Below, piece by piece: positions 9,004-18,242 of a stretch of DNA of 64,000 nt. Source of the stretch: Marinifilum caeruleilacunae (GTDB taxonomy: Bacteria > Bacteroidota > Bacteroidia > Bacteroidales > Marinifilaceae). The translations under genes were made by a program, and so were the position numbers. Positions within the stretch are counted from its first letter, which is position 1. Every line of letters starts with the position of its first letter. Under the pieces are notes generated by a model. That model was not told the origin of the DNA and did not search any database. It worked only from the letters and a program-made list of their open reading frames with translations. Location of the stretch: assembly GCF_013141825.1 (NCBI RefSeq), contig NZ_RZNH01000001.1, positions 247,269-311,268 on the forward strand, read 5' to 3'.

Positions 9004-10017
9004 TTAGAAAGTGAACCGTAGCTTTTGCCATAGTAGAAAAGCCCTTTTGGCAATTGAAAAAATTACGGGTTTGTGAATTTTTTCATATCGTCCAAAACGA
9101 ACCAGCTCTCCTCCAAATTTCATTTTATAGTCGCGTACTCCATATGGTACATTGGGCGAGCCTGCTCCTCCAAAATCGAACAATGTATATCCATTATCTT
9201 TTGCCCACATAAAAATTTCCCAAGGTAAAATATCGTTTGGGCACTTGTGGTTATGCTTTGATTTTGCTCCTGCAAAAAAGTCATATACTGTTGATTTATA
9301 AAGCAAAGCAATTCGACAGGCTATAATTTCATTATTAAATTTGGCAACAAATATTTTTATGCCTGGATCTTTCGAAAAGTGTGAAATCAGATTCTGAAAA
9401 AAAGAGATATCCGGTAAGGGTAAGCGTGCCTTGTGATATACTTCTTTTAAAATATTGTAAGCCTCTTGTAAACCTTCAGGGCTTGTATCAACTTCAACCT
9501 CTACATCCAGTTTTCTGGCCTTTCTGATTTTATTTCTACTCTTCGATTGTAAGGAACCCCAAAGTTTTTCTTTCGATACATCCAGATTGATGAAAATATT
9601 GAGGTGATCGAGGAAATAAAAGCCATTTTCCTTGAATATGAATTCGTAATTTAAGGTATCGTGGAAGTTTCTCACCTGGGAGAGAATGGCATGTTTTTTT
9701 GCGATTTCATTATAACTATCAAGCAATAAGTTGCAAAGAACTTTATCATTTTTCTCTACCAATGGACCACCGCGTATAATCGATCTTGCAGAGTATCCAC
9801 CCAACATTCCATTCAGTACTTTTTCGATAACAGCAATTAAAATTCCCTTAATTTTACCCTCTTTTTCCAAGGCCAAAATAATGGGCTGATATCGTTTGGT
9901 ATCTTCATATACATGGAACATTTGTGGAGTATGAAAAACATTTCCATTGGGATGCTCAAAAATAAATTCTTCCCATAATTGCTCATCAATTTCATTCAGC
10001 CCTTCCAGTATCTTCAT
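9004..10017 (-). CDS. FemAB-like GNAT acyl/aminoacyl transferase (copy 2)
   Basis: This 337-residue paralogue lies next to the preceding FemAB-like gene with a 63-bp gap. It shares HPNGNVFHTPQMFHVYEDT near the N-terminus, a basic hairpin SRNKIRKARKLD near 165-180, WEIFMWAK, and FDFGGAGSPNVPYGVRDYK with a GRYEKIHKP ending. By eye about half the aligned residues match, which points to an old tandem duplication rather than a recent one. Both copies keep all the conserved blocks, so neither looks decayed. It is probably cytoplasmic and acts on lipid-linked repeat units. Substrate unknown. Confidence 0.85.
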   Translation of the reverse strand: MKILEGLNEIDEQLWEEFIFEHPNGNVFHTPQMFHVYEDTKRYQPIILALEKEGKIKGILIAVIEKVLNGMLGGYSARSIIRGGPLVEKNDKVLCNLLLDSYNEIAKKHAILSQVRNFHDTLNYEFIFKENGFYFLDHLNIFINLDVSKEKLWGSLQSKSRNKIRKARKLDVEVEVDTSPEGLQEAYNILKEVYHKARLPLPDISFFQNLISHFSKDPGIKIFVAKFNNEIIACRIALLYKSTVYDFFAGAKSKHNHKCPNDILPWEIFMWAKDNGYTLFDFGGAGSPNVPYGVRDYKMKFGGELVRFGRYEKIHKPVIFSIAKRAFLLWQKLRFTF

Positions 10018-10050
10018 CGCCTGTTTCTATAATCAATTATTACTTACAAC

Positions 10051-11226
10051 TCATGAAGAATTCACGGTTCTTATATGCTTTGATGGCTTTGTATCATTGT
10101 AATGCTGAATTAACAGCTGACAAATTAAATTTGCAGCATTTCCATTGCCAAATATTTTCGGAAAATTCAGAGGTTTTACCTCATCGTAGGCACGAAAAGC
10201 ATCCATTATTTTTTTATAGTTGGCACCACATAATAAAGCCATTCCCGTTTCCAGAATTTCCACCCATTCTGTTTCCTCACGCAAAATAATGCATGGCTTA
10301 TTATAGAAATAAGCTTCTTTTTGCACACCACCAGAATCTGTCATTATCATTTTTGCATTTCTTTCCAAATCGATCATTTCCTTATATGAAACTGGTGGTA
10401 ATATCTCTATATAAATAGAGTTATTGACTTTTTTAAGCAAGCCTCCACTTAAATGTTGAGACATGCATTTTAATGTTCTTGGGTGCAAGGGAATTTTTAC
10501 ATCTATCGAAAATTGATTGCTGATATCCAAAAGTGCCTTAAATATACTTTGAAGATTTTCAGGTCGATCTGTGTTGTGATCCCGATGAATGGTTGCCAGG
10601 ATGTATTCATTTGGCAATTTTCCATTAGAACTCCCCTTTGTTAATGCTTGAGAATAGTACAGAAAATTATCGTACATGATGTCGCCAACATTAAAAATGC
10701 CAGGTTTATCGATACAATAGCTTGAATGTTGGTTTGTGTCGAATCCCTCAAGTTCCAGGTTTTTTATGGCCTTATTATTGGGTGTGAACAAGAATGTGGA
10801 AACATGATCGCACATGATTCGATTTATTTCTTCAGGCATTTGCTTATTGTAGGATCGTAAACCCGCTTCGATATGTGCGATCGGAATTTGCAATTTACTT
10901 GCAGCAATTGCACCTGCTAAGGTTGAATTGGTATCGCCAAAGAGCACAACATAATCGGGTGTTTCCTTCATGAGAATCTCCTCCAGTCCGGAAATCATAC
11001 CTGCCGATTGTCTTCCATGACTATCGGAACCAATGTTTAGATTATAAGCAGGCAAAGCGATTTCGAGTTCCTGGAAAAACACCTTCGACATATTCTCATC
11101 GTAATGCTGCCCGGTATGCACAATAATCTCCGTAATCAGATCGGAATACTTCTGCCTGATTATCCTGCTTAAAGCCGCCGCTTTAATAATTTGAGGTCTA
11201 GCTCCAACAATACTGATTATTTTCAT
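10051..11226 (-). CDS. wbpI: Non-hydrolysing UDP-sugar 2-epimerase (WecB/WbpI family)
   Basis: This 391-residue enzyme inverts C2 of a UDP-N-acetyl sugar. Motifs are VGARPQIIKAAALS at the N-terminus, VHTGQHYDENMS, VLFGDTNSTLAGA, HIEAGLRSYNKQMPEEINR and MTDSGGVQKEAYFY; all are diagnostic of the WecB fold. The same operon encodes WbpB-, WbpD- and WbpE-like enzymes that make UDP-GlcNAc3NAcA. The WbpI reaction, giving UDP-ManNAc3NAcA, is therefore the better guess than plain WecB activity. The symbol rests on this context. It overlaps the upstream DUF354 gene by 4 bp. Confidence 0.82.
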   Translation of the reverse strand: MKIISIVGARPQIIKAAALSRIIRQKYSDLITEIIVHTGQHYDENMSKVFFQELEIALPAYNLNIGSDSHGRQSAGMISGLEEILMKETPDYVVLFGDTNSTLAGAIAASKLQIPIAHIEAGLRSYNKQMPEEINRIMCDHVSTFLFTPNNKAIKNLELEGFDTNQHSSYCIDKPGIFNVGDIMYDNFLYYSQALTKGSSNGKLPNEYILATIHRDHNTDRPENLQSIFKALLDISNQFSIDVKIPLHPRTLKCMSQHLSGGLLKKVNNSIYIEILPPVSYKEMIDLERNAKMIMTDSGGVQKEAYFYNKPCIILREETEWVEILETGMALLCGANYKKIMDAFRAYDEVKPLNFPKIFGNGNAANLICQLLIQHYNDTKPSKHIRTVNSS

Positions 11227-12317
11227 ATGAGTTTGAATTGAGCCAATAAATCTGAATTAATTGTAGTAGATGTAACACTATTAGGATAATTTGAAATCAA
11301 CCATGTGAGAAAATCACTCAAATCGATTTTTTCTTTGAGCATTTTATACCTGCGTTTCTCCCATTCTTCCTGCCTGTTCTTCATTTCGAGCAATTCTTTC
11401 ATTTTCTCTAAGAACTTATCGAAGCTTTCCGGCAAGTATGAATAACACAGACCATATCGATCTTCCAACTCGTTGGGAACAGATAATTTGCCAGCGAAAC
11501 TATTGCATTTTACAGCCGGAGTTCCCAATACCGCAGCTTCTGAGGTCATGGTTTGACTATCGCCAATAAACATTTGGGCAAGAGCCAAAACAGAATGAAT
11601 TTTATCTGCTTCAATTTTCAATTGATAAGACTGCAGTTCAGGTTCAATTTCTCCTTCGCTTGTGATGTAAATACGACCATAGTCCTTCAATAAATTGATA
11701 ATTCTAAGTTTCTGTTCCAAATTAATTCCCTGGTGTCCAATATCATGATGTGCCTTAAATCGATTAAATCGAAGTACAAAAAAGGCTTCGTTTAAATCAA
11801 TGCCTAAGTGACTTAAAACATTTGTATCCGGCGTAAAACGTTTAGGCGACAAATAGGCCAACTCGTGAAATCCGTTGTAGAAAATGGTATTCTTTTTTTT
11901 GCGATTCTCTTTTAAACTGGCTGGTGAAACAAGATGACTTGCAAAAGGATGACCAAATTTTACAAAAAGAGGTTGAACTGCATCGTCGTCGTCGTCCAGA
12001 ATGATCGAATTCATCGAACTAATTGCTGATACATGGGCCAGTGCCAGTGATGAGCCAATACCTATATCAATTTTATTTTCTTTAATAAACCTATATATCA
12101 GCCAATTGTAATGAATCTGACTAAATGCTTTGGCCACGATATGATCCTTTTTAGAGCCCAATACCTGATAAGGAATTTTATACTGCTCCAATAATTTTAT
12201 GGCAATGGGAATGTCTTTTACTGTTACCCAAATTTTATGAATCGATTTGAGATCGAAGTATAAGTTTTTCAATAAATGTACATGCCCTGGATGCGCAATA
12301 TCAATTAAAATTCTCAT
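11223..12317 (-). CDS. DUF354 protein, glycosyltransferase-like
   Basis: This 364-residue protein begins MRILIDIAHPGHVHLLKN, the signature start of DUF354. The family is thought to have a GT-B-like fold related to WecB and MurG-type enzymes. Further conserved parts are IGIGSSLALAHVSA, IILDDDDDA and MFIGDSQTMTSEAAVLGTPA; the last resembles the nucleotide-sugar binding motif of GT-B proteins. The gene overlaps the WbpI/WecB-like gene by 4 bp, and DUF354 and WecB genes often occur together, which suggests consecutive steps. The precise reaction is not established. The call is to family level only. Confidence 0.8.
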   Translation of the reverse strand: MRILIDIAHPGHVHLLKNLYFDLKSIHKIWVTVKDIPIAIKLLEQYKIPYQVLGSKKDHIVAKAFSQIHYNWLIYRFIKENKIDIGIGSSLALAHVSAISSMNSIILDDDDDAVQPLFVKFGHPFASHLVSPASLKENRKKKNTIFYNGFHELAYLSPKRFTPDTNVLSHLGIDLNEAFFVLRFNRFKAHHDIGHQGINLEQKLRIINLLKDYGRIYITSEGEIEPELQSYQLKIEADKIHSVLALAQMFIGDSQTMTSEAAVLGTPAVKCNSFAGKLSVPNELEDRYGLCYSYLPESFDKFLEKMKELLEMKNRQEEWEKRRYKMLKEKIDLSDFLTWLISNYPNSVTSTTINSDLLAQFKLI

Positions 12318-12331
12318 GGATTTGCTATGGT

Positions 12332-13246
12332 TTAGCGAACTACAGTTTCGTAAACTTCTATAATTTTTGTGGCAATTACATCCGACTGTAAATGTGAGAT
12401 TCGATTTCGGCCATCTGTTTTGCCATTAAAATCAATTGCTTTCGCGATATGCTTGCTAACATCATCAAGCTCAAAGGAGGTCAGGTAGCATCCCTTTGTA
12501 TTGGCAATTACATCTTTTACATCGCCAACATTGGTTGATACAATCGGACAATTACAAGCCATCGCTTCTTTTATAAACTGAGGCGATCCTTCTGAAAATG
12601 AGGTTAACAAAGCCAGCTCAGCGGCATTCATCAACAAAGCAACCTCATCCCTATTATATCCCTTTAACTCAATTAGTTCGTAAGAATCATCATTCAACTG
12701 ATCAACTGCTTTTTGGGCCAGTGGATAATTTTTAACATCGATATCGAATGCCGACGAAAAAAGGATGTATTTCTTCTCTAATGATAGATTCAGCTTCTTT
12801 TTGGCAGTGCTTTTATCCATTGGAAAAAAAGTAGTAAAATCGACTCCGCATGGAATAACTGCTGCATTATTTTTTCGCAATAGTGGCAGCATATAGGGCG
12901 AAACCACAATGCTTTTTTTGCTCAAGACTTGTGCAAGTTTCGAATAAAAACGCACTTTCGTCGAGTAAAGATCCGTTCCATGATAGGTAACAACTACCGG
13001 TAGTTTCCATTGCAAACCAGCCAACAAACCGCTTAATCCGTAATGAGCATTCACCAAATCATAAGTAGTGTTTCCAATTTTTTTCCAAAAGCGAAAAAGG
13101 TTTTTCAGATATCCCACTAAGCCCTTTCCTTTAATCGGAAAAACATCAACCCTTAGGCCTGCACGAATCAATTCGTCGACCTGCTCTTTTACAAAGGGCG
13201 ATATGGATTTTTTATTCCCACTACAAACAATTAGAACTCGGAGCAT
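12332..13246 (-). CDS. Glycosyltransferase family 4 protein
   Basis: This is a 304-residue GT-B glycosyltransferase, short for GT4. The N-terminal domain includes NAHYGLSGLLAG and VVTYHGTDLY. The C-terminal nucleotide-sugar domain has ALLTSFSEGSPQFIKEAMAC followed by PIVSTNVGDV, matching the GT4 E-x7-E pattern (Glu of SEGSP and Glu of KEAM). It probably adds one sugar of the repeat unit to the lipid-linked intermediate on the cytoplasmic face. It lies 14 bp before the DUF354 gene and 26 bp after the polymerase-like gene. Donor and linkage cannot be told. Confidence 0.87.
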   Translation of the reverse strand: MLRVLIVCSGNKKSISPFVKEQVDELIRAGLRVDVFPIKGKGLVGYLKNLFRFWKKIGNTTYDLVNAHYGLSGLLAGLQWKLPVVVTYHGTDLYSTKVRFYSKLAQVLSKKSIVVSPYMLPLLRKNNAAVIPCGVDFTTFFPMDKSTAKKKLNLSLEKKYILFSSAFDIDVKNYPLAQKAVDQLNDDSYELIELKGYNRDEVALLMNAAELALLTSFSEGSPQFIKEAMACNCPIVSTNVGDVKDVIANTKGCYLTSFELDDVSKHIAKAIDFNGKTDGRNRISHLQSDVIATKIIEVYETVVR

Positions 13247-13272
13247 TTCACTTCATTTCTGATCAAACAAAT

Positions 13273-14553
13273 TTATTTCAGTACTAAATCCGTAAAGTAA
13301 TTGGATTTGTATTTTTGATCGAGGAATATCAGGGCAAGAATGACAAAGTAGAGGCCTTTTACAAATTCAAACCGAAGAAAGACATATGAATAAATAAAAG
13401 TATCTACAAAAAACAAGAGAGTAAGTAATAAAAAAGCAAGATAAATGGGATGATGTATGTAGTATTTCCAAACATAGGCGAATAATTTGCAATAAAACAG
13501 AAGGTAAATTGTAACACCCAAAAAGCCTACCTGTGTAAGCAACCAAACAAAGCCCATACGACCACCATATCTCACTCCATATTCATCCAACATTAAACCC
13601 GAACGGGTATTGTACTGCGATTGAATCAGCTTTCCTGCTCCATCGCCCAAGATGGCGGTTTGCGTTTTCTCATTCTTCATGTGATTGATGAAATAAAGCA
13701 AACCATCTTTTCTGCGCAATTGTGCTTTATCTTCAGAGTTTCCCTGTGTGTATTCCTGTATGTAATTGCCAATATAATAGAGGTCGACACTTCCCCATCG
13801 GCTGTGTTCGGGATTTAGAGTACGATTGGTTTTTGCAACAAAGACAAATGCCACGATACCGAACAGCCCAACAATGAATAATTTATGATATAATTTGGTA
13901 AACAATTCCAACTTGCTCAGCCTAACATACACATAGGAACCAATGATAAAAAACAAAGGAATAAACAGCAGTATGGCCCGTTTATCGCCAATAATGGCAA
14001 AAAGAATAAATGCCCCAATTGCATACAGGTATTTCAATTTGGCTTGAAACAAAAAAATCGAGAATAGAATAAGGATTACAAACAGTGGAAAAATTGTAGA
14101 AACACTTCCACCCTGTATGGTTAAGGTTCCTATAATGCCATCCTCGCTTTGTCCTTTGCTGATAAACTTAAGTATCGCTGCAGGAACTTGTAACAGAACC
14201 AATATTTTAATAAAACCTACTACTTTTTTAATCAGTAATACGCTATCCTCGTTAATTAATACCAGGAAATAGAAGTATGATATAAGGGTATAGATTAAAA
14301 AATAAATTAATGAAAATGTATCCAAGCCATTGATAAAAGTGCTCAGTACAGATACTCCTGAAAATACTGCAATCCATCCAATAAAAGGAGTCTTGAACTT
14401 GCCCCACGACTCAATAATTTGTAGGCCAAGCAAAACAAACAAAAGAAAAGGGACTCCAATTTTGTAGATTGCAGAAGAGAAGCCCATTAGTTGCATCAGT
14501 CCAGTAAAAAAAATCAGCGACCAATAGGCATAGTGTAAATAGGTCTTGAACAT
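13273..14553 (-). CDS. O-antigen polymerase/ligase-like membrane protein (Wzy)
   Basis: This 426-residue protein is rich in membrane helices, with about 10-12 hydrophobic segments. A large polar loop of about 70 residues between helices (around 245-330) includes NPEHSRWGSVDLYYIGNY and GDGAGKLIQSQ. That layout is typical of Wzy polymerases and WaaL-type ligases: many helices and one large periplasmic loop. In this locus, which also has a flippase and a Wzc-like co-polymerase, it is the only candidate polymerase, so Wzy is inferred from context. Wzy proteins share little sequence, so the call rests on topology and position. It lies 1 bp after the preceding glycosyltransferase gene. Confidence 0.8.
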   Translation of the reverse strand: MFKTYLHYAYWSLIFFTGLMQLMGFSSAIYKIGVPFLLFVLLGLQIIESWGKFKTPFIGWIAVFSGVSVLSTFINGLDTFSLIYFLIYTLISYFYFLVLINEDSVLLIKKVVGFIKILVLLQVPAAILKFISKGQSEDGIIGTLTIQGGSVSTIFPLFVILILFSIFLFQAKLKYLYAIGAFILFAIIGDKRAILLFIPLFFIIGSYVYVRLSKLELFTKLYHKLFIVGLFGIVAFVFVAKTNRTLNPEHSRWGSVDLYYIGNYIQEYTQGNSEDKAQLRRKDGLLYFINHMKNEKTQTAILGDGAGKLIQSQYNTRSGLMLDEYGVRYGGRMGFVWLLTQVGFLGVTIYLLFYCKLFAYVWKYYIHHPIYLAFLLLTLLFFVDTFIYSYVFLRFEFVKGLYFVILALIFLDQKYKSNYFTDLVLK

Positions 14554-14554
14554 T

Positions 14555-15637
14555 TTATGAAAGTTCCAAAACTGGTTTTAAATTGCTTTTCACGATATTC
14601 GACCACTCGTAAGATTCGAGCGATTTCACAATTTCTTCTGTGTCAAAGCTGTGTTTCGAATGGTATGCCATTTTTAATGCATCATAAAAAGATGTTGAAT
14701 TATCCTCGCACAGAAATCCATTTTTTGAATTGATTAACCTCCTGTTCTCGTAAGTTGATGTTGCAATGCAAATCATTCCTGAAAGTACGTATTCAAAGGT
14801 TTTGGTTGGTGGCTGATAATCGTAGTACTTCTCTAAAGGCACATAAGAAACGCCAACATTGCATTTTTTAAAATAAGGTTTCAACTGATCATGATTGACC
14901 CGACCATGAAAGCAAACGATATTCTGGAGTTGGTTCTTCTCTATGGTCTCTATAACACATTTCTCATCTTCGCTGCTGCCATATCCGAAAATATCGTAGG
15001 TCACTTTAACTTTCGAGTGAAATTCATGGTAAAACTTCGCAAAGCCTTCGATGGTCTCATGAATGTTCCTCTTATTAAGTGTTCCGACATACAATAGTTT
15101 CAATGTACTAAAATCATTCCCATTAGAAGGGATGATATCTGCTCCAAGTGGCAGCAGGTTACACTTTTCTTTCCTGAATCCTATCTTTTCTCTTAATTTT
15201 TCGGATAATATCGTAATGCGATCGAAAAAAAAGGATTCAAACAAAATTTGCTGATTTTGCAGAAAGTTTGCAACTGGTGATTTTTTCAATGATCCTGACC
15301 TGATATCCAGAATTTTACTCCCTTTTTTAATTGATAAACCTAGCAGAAAACACAATTTGAAATAGACCATGAAGACCTTTTCGTATTTTCCTGTTTGCCA
15401 AAGCTTTAGAATTTCTCTTCTCCAGCTCATAAAGCGCTTCCATTTGCCTTGGATAATGGGCAAATAATGAATTTCAACACCCTCTAACTCCACTTTTGGG
15501 AAGCCTTGATCGTAACAAATGAAAGTAATATGGTACTCCTCTTTTAAGTATTTACAATAATAGAAGTAACCCGATTGATACCCAAACTGTCCCGGATTTA
15601 CAATTAGAATCTGTTTTTTCTCTTTTGATGGATCCAA
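14555..15637 (-). CDS. Glycosyltransferase, GT4-like
   Basis: This 360-residue protein is probably a GT-B glycosyltransferase. The N-terminus, KQILIVNPGQFGYQSGYFYY, resembles the usual N-terminal strand and glycine loop. The C-terminal half has LLYVGTLNKRNIHETIEGFAKF, IVCFHGRVNHDQLKPYFKKC and VPLEKYYDYQPPTKTFEYVLSG. The last contains the PPxKxFEY pattern common in GT4 proteins. It would add a sugar to the repeat unit. It is spaced 12 bp from the preceding glycosyltransferase gene, in the same direction. The N-terminal half is divergent, and donor and acceptor are unknown. Confidence 0.83.
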   Translation of the reverse strand: MDPSKEKKQILIVNPGQFGYQSGYFYYCKYLKEEYHITFICYDQGFPKVELEGVEIHYLPIIQGKWKRFMSWRREILKLWQTGKYEKVFMVYFKLCFLLGLSIKKGSKILDIRSGSLKKSPVANFLQNQQILFESFFFDRITILSEKLREKIGFRKEKCNLLPLGADIIPSNGNDFSTLKLLYVGTLNKRNIHETIEGFAKFYHEFHSKVKVTYDIFGYGSSEDEKCVIETIEKNQLQNIVCFHGRVNHDQLKPYFKKCNVGVSYVPLEKYYDYQPPTKTFEYVLSGMICIATSTYENRRLINSKNGFLCEDNSTSFYDALKMAYHSKHSFDTEEIVKSLESYEWSNIVKSNLKPVLELS

Positions 15638-15649
15638 AGTGGCAATTTT

Positions 15650-16780
15650 TTAGTTTTGGCGATACAAAAGTTCCTCTACCTTCGATAAGAGTTCTAGCTC
15701 TACTTTTTGCACATCGTACTGCGAAGCATCCTCACGTATTTTTGCGCCCATTTTTCCAAGACTCTCCTTCTGGTTGTAGAGCTTAAAAATGGCATCCTTA
15801 AACAGATTCACATCCAAATCTTTAATGATATAGCCATTAAACCCATTTTTAATGTATTGCGAATGTGTTGGCAAATCGTTGGCTACAACGGGTTTTCCCA
15901 TGGCAAAATATTCAAACAACTTTTGTGGCGGCGATAAATGGTAAGAAGGAATATCTTCGAGAAAACTCAGGCAAACATTCGATTCATGTATGTATTTAGG
16001 AATTTCATCATGGTCTACTCGCCCTATCACTTTTATGCTCCCTTGCAACTTATTTTTTCGACTCCAATTTTCAATTTTTCTTTGATAAGTCTCCTCGGCT
16101 CCAATAATTACAAGCTGAATGTCTTTCTTTTCTGATACAATTTCTTTCAAACCTTCCAACATCAGGTTTAAACCGCGAATTTCGCATACCCAACCTGTGT
16201 ATATCAATCGAAATTTACCATCCTCTTTTTCATGCTCACCATTCAGCTTAAATTTTTCAAAATCAACACCGTGCGGCAAGTAGGATATTTTATTTTCATC
16301 CACTTTTCGCGATATAAAATAATCGACCAATTGTTTGGAAATGGCCAGGCTATGATCGGCCTGTTTTACCCCGTTTAAATACAGTAAGGATATCTTTTTG
16401 GAGATAAAGCTTTTGCTTCTTTTCTCGTTTAATCCTAATATGGCATGAGCCGATTGAATATGGCACAAAAACGGACTTTTGAAATTAAAGAACGAGATGG
16501 GTGCATCGGAAATAACCAGGAAGAGCAAATCGTATTTGGTAAATAGTAAGGCAATCCCAATTTTGAGCCAGAACAAGTAAACCGAAAAGAATGGCACCTT
16601 CCATTTTTTTACACCTACAACCCTGGCATTTACCTTACTTTTAATAAACTTAGGATGATTTGTAAAAATGATAAGGTTATAATGTTCGGCCAATATCTGG
16701 TAACGTTTTATCCTGTTGGCATTTCCTACTGTATCGGCATTGGAAGCACTGTAAACTGTAGCGATTGTGGCTTTTTTCAT
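15650..16780 (-). CDS. Glycosyltransferase family 4 protein
   Basis: This is a 376-residue GT-B fold protein. Visible motifs are ATVYSASNADTVGNANRIKR at the N-terminus, YLPHGVDFEKF at the inter-domain hinge, and RLIYTGWVCEIRGLNLMLEGL. Further on are IKVIGRVDHDEIPKYIHES and LSPPQKLFEYFAMGKPVVAND; the last carries the conserved E-Y-x-A-M-G-K-P-V. It is a probable cytoplasmic enzyme acting on the lipid-linked repeat unit. It follows the flippase gene by 40 bp. Donor unknown. Confidence 0.88.
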   Translation of the reverse strand: MKKATIATVYSASNADTVGNANRIKRYQILAEHYNLIIFTNHPKFIKSKVNARVVGVKKWKVPFFSVYLFWLKIGIALLFTKYDLLFLVISDAPISFFNFKSPFLCHIQSAHAILGLNEKRSKSFISKKISLLYLNGVKQADHSLAISKQLVDYFISRKVDENKISYLPHGVDFEKFKLNGEHEKEDGKFRLIYTGWVCEIRGLNLMLEGLKEIVSEKKDIQLVIIGAEETYQRKIENWSRKNKLQGSIKVIGRVDHDEIPKYIHESNVCLSFLEDIPSYHLSPPQKLFEYFAMGKPVVANDLPTHSQYIKNGFNGYIIKDLDVNLFKDAIFKLYNQKESLGKMGAKIREDASQYDVQKVELELLSKVEELLYRQN

Positions 16781-16820
16781 TTATTGATAGTTGGAGTAGT
16801 TTGGAGTATGAAAAAGAAAT

Positions 16821-18239
16821 CTACCAAAACAATTTAAGTCTGGATATGATATTGTTTTTATAGAAATAGACAAATGAGATAAATGCTAAAGACAGGCAGC
16901 ATAAAATCAGTCGAAAACCGAACAGAGACAAGTTGCCCACAAAATTACTGGCAATAACCATTACAAGTAACAAGATGAGACCTATGGATGTTCGCCAGTA
17001 TTTAAAGTAATCTTTAAAGTGCTCGTTCACGAAATAAGCAATGATGAAATACTTCACAATTTCACCGATTAAGCCTCCAATAACGATGCCAATGAGCCCG
17101 AATTCCAAGGATAAAAAATACATAAACAGGCAGCTTAGCGAGGTGGAAATGATTGCTGAATAACTCAGTATTATATTTTTCTTTTTAATGAGAATCCCTG
17201 CCGAAAGCAAATCGGACATTCCTCCTAAAATGTAGGTCATGGCGATTACGCCCACCAACTCCTGACTTTCTATGAATTTCTCCGATGCAAAAAGAACCAA
17301 AACCTCTTTGCCAAAAAACAAGAGCACAATAACAATGAGAGATCCTATAAGGGAATAAACATTGTAGAAATCATTAAAAATGGTTTTGCTATCGGATTTC
17401 TGGTAATTCTCGAATGAATAAGGATGCCAGGCCAGCTTTAAACTCTGGGTTAATAAAAACAGAGGCAGCACCACCTTTGTGGCCATAGCAAATATTCCCA
17501 TTTGCTGAATCGAGAAAATGAAGAAAATAACAATACCCGGCAAGTATTTCTGTGCCCACTTGGCAATTACCGAAGGAATTAATGGAATTCCATATTGCAG
17601 CATTTCTTTGGCAATTTTCCAGGAGTAAAACCACCTGATATATGCTCTTGCGTTATACAAGGCAATAAGCGAAAATATAATAGTTACAATTAGCCTGCTC
17701 AATAAAAGCCCTTGTAATCCTTTATCGAGCACTACAATAAAGAAAATGCCGGCTATTGCATTAAGAATAACGTATGAGATGTAAAAACTTGTGTAGGCCT
17801 TCCGGTTAAATTCAACCCTGTAAATAATGGTACAATAGCCCAGTACATTTTTAAACAACAGCTCGCTCGTGGCGATAATAAATATCAAGTAATAGCTCGA
17901 TGATTTAAAAAAGACTGCTGAGAGCGGCTGATTAAACACAAGCATTACAAGTGTTAGTAGAATGCTGCAAGGTACAAGCAACCAAAATCCGGAAGAAAAA
18001 AGTTTTCCTTGCTCTTTCGGCGAATCTTTCTCAAAATACAAGCGCAAAAAACTACTTTCCAATTGCAGGGTGGTAAAAAATGGCAAGAATGCCATCAGAA
18101 TGGAAATGATTTCCAGAATTCCAAAATCGGCCTGGGACAGAAAGCGAGCATAAATTGGAATGGTAATAAAGCCCACAAATTTGGCCATAACTCCAACCAC
18201 TCCATACGACAAAAAGTCTTTTAATAGACTGTTTTTCAT
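16821..18239 (-). CDS. wzx: Wzx-type polysaccharide flippase
   Basis: This 472-residue integral membrane protein of the MATE/MOP superfamily flips the lipid-linked repeat unit across the inner membrane. It begins LLKDFLSYGVVGVMAKFVGF, the common first helix of RfbX/Wzx proteins. The next segment, ITIPIYARFLSQADFGILE, matches the well-known pattern P-x-Y-x-R-x-L-x-x-x-x-F-G. About 12-14 hydrophobic segments follow. It begins just 3 bp after the stop of the epimerase gene upstream and is followed by glycosyltransferase genes, as is usual in Wzx/Wzy loci. The symbol is by family and context. Confidence 0.9.
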   Translation of the reverse strand: MKNSLLKDFLSYGVVGVMAKFVGFITIPIYARFLSQADFGILEIISILMAFLPFFTTLQLESSFLRLYFEKDSPKEQGKLFSSGFWLLVPCSILLTLVMLVFNQPLSAVFFKSSSYYLIFIIATSELLFKNVLGYCTIIYRVEFNRKAYTSFYISYVILNAIAGIFFIVVLDKGLQGLLLSRLIVTIIFSLIALYNARAYIRWFYSWKIAKEMLQYGIPLIPSVIAKWAQKYLPGIVIFFIFSIQQMGIFAMATKVVLPLFLLTQSLKLAWHPYSFENYQKSDSKTIFNDFYNVYSLIGSLIVIVLLFFGKEVLVLFASEKFIESQELVGVIAMTYILGGMSDLLSAGILIKKKNIILSYSAIISTSLSCLFMYFLSLEFGLIGIVIGGLIGEIVKYFIIAYFVNEHFKDYFKYWRTSIGLILLLVMVIASNFVGNLSLFGFRLILCCLSLAFISFVYFYKNNIISRLKLFW

Positions 18240-18242
18240 TGG

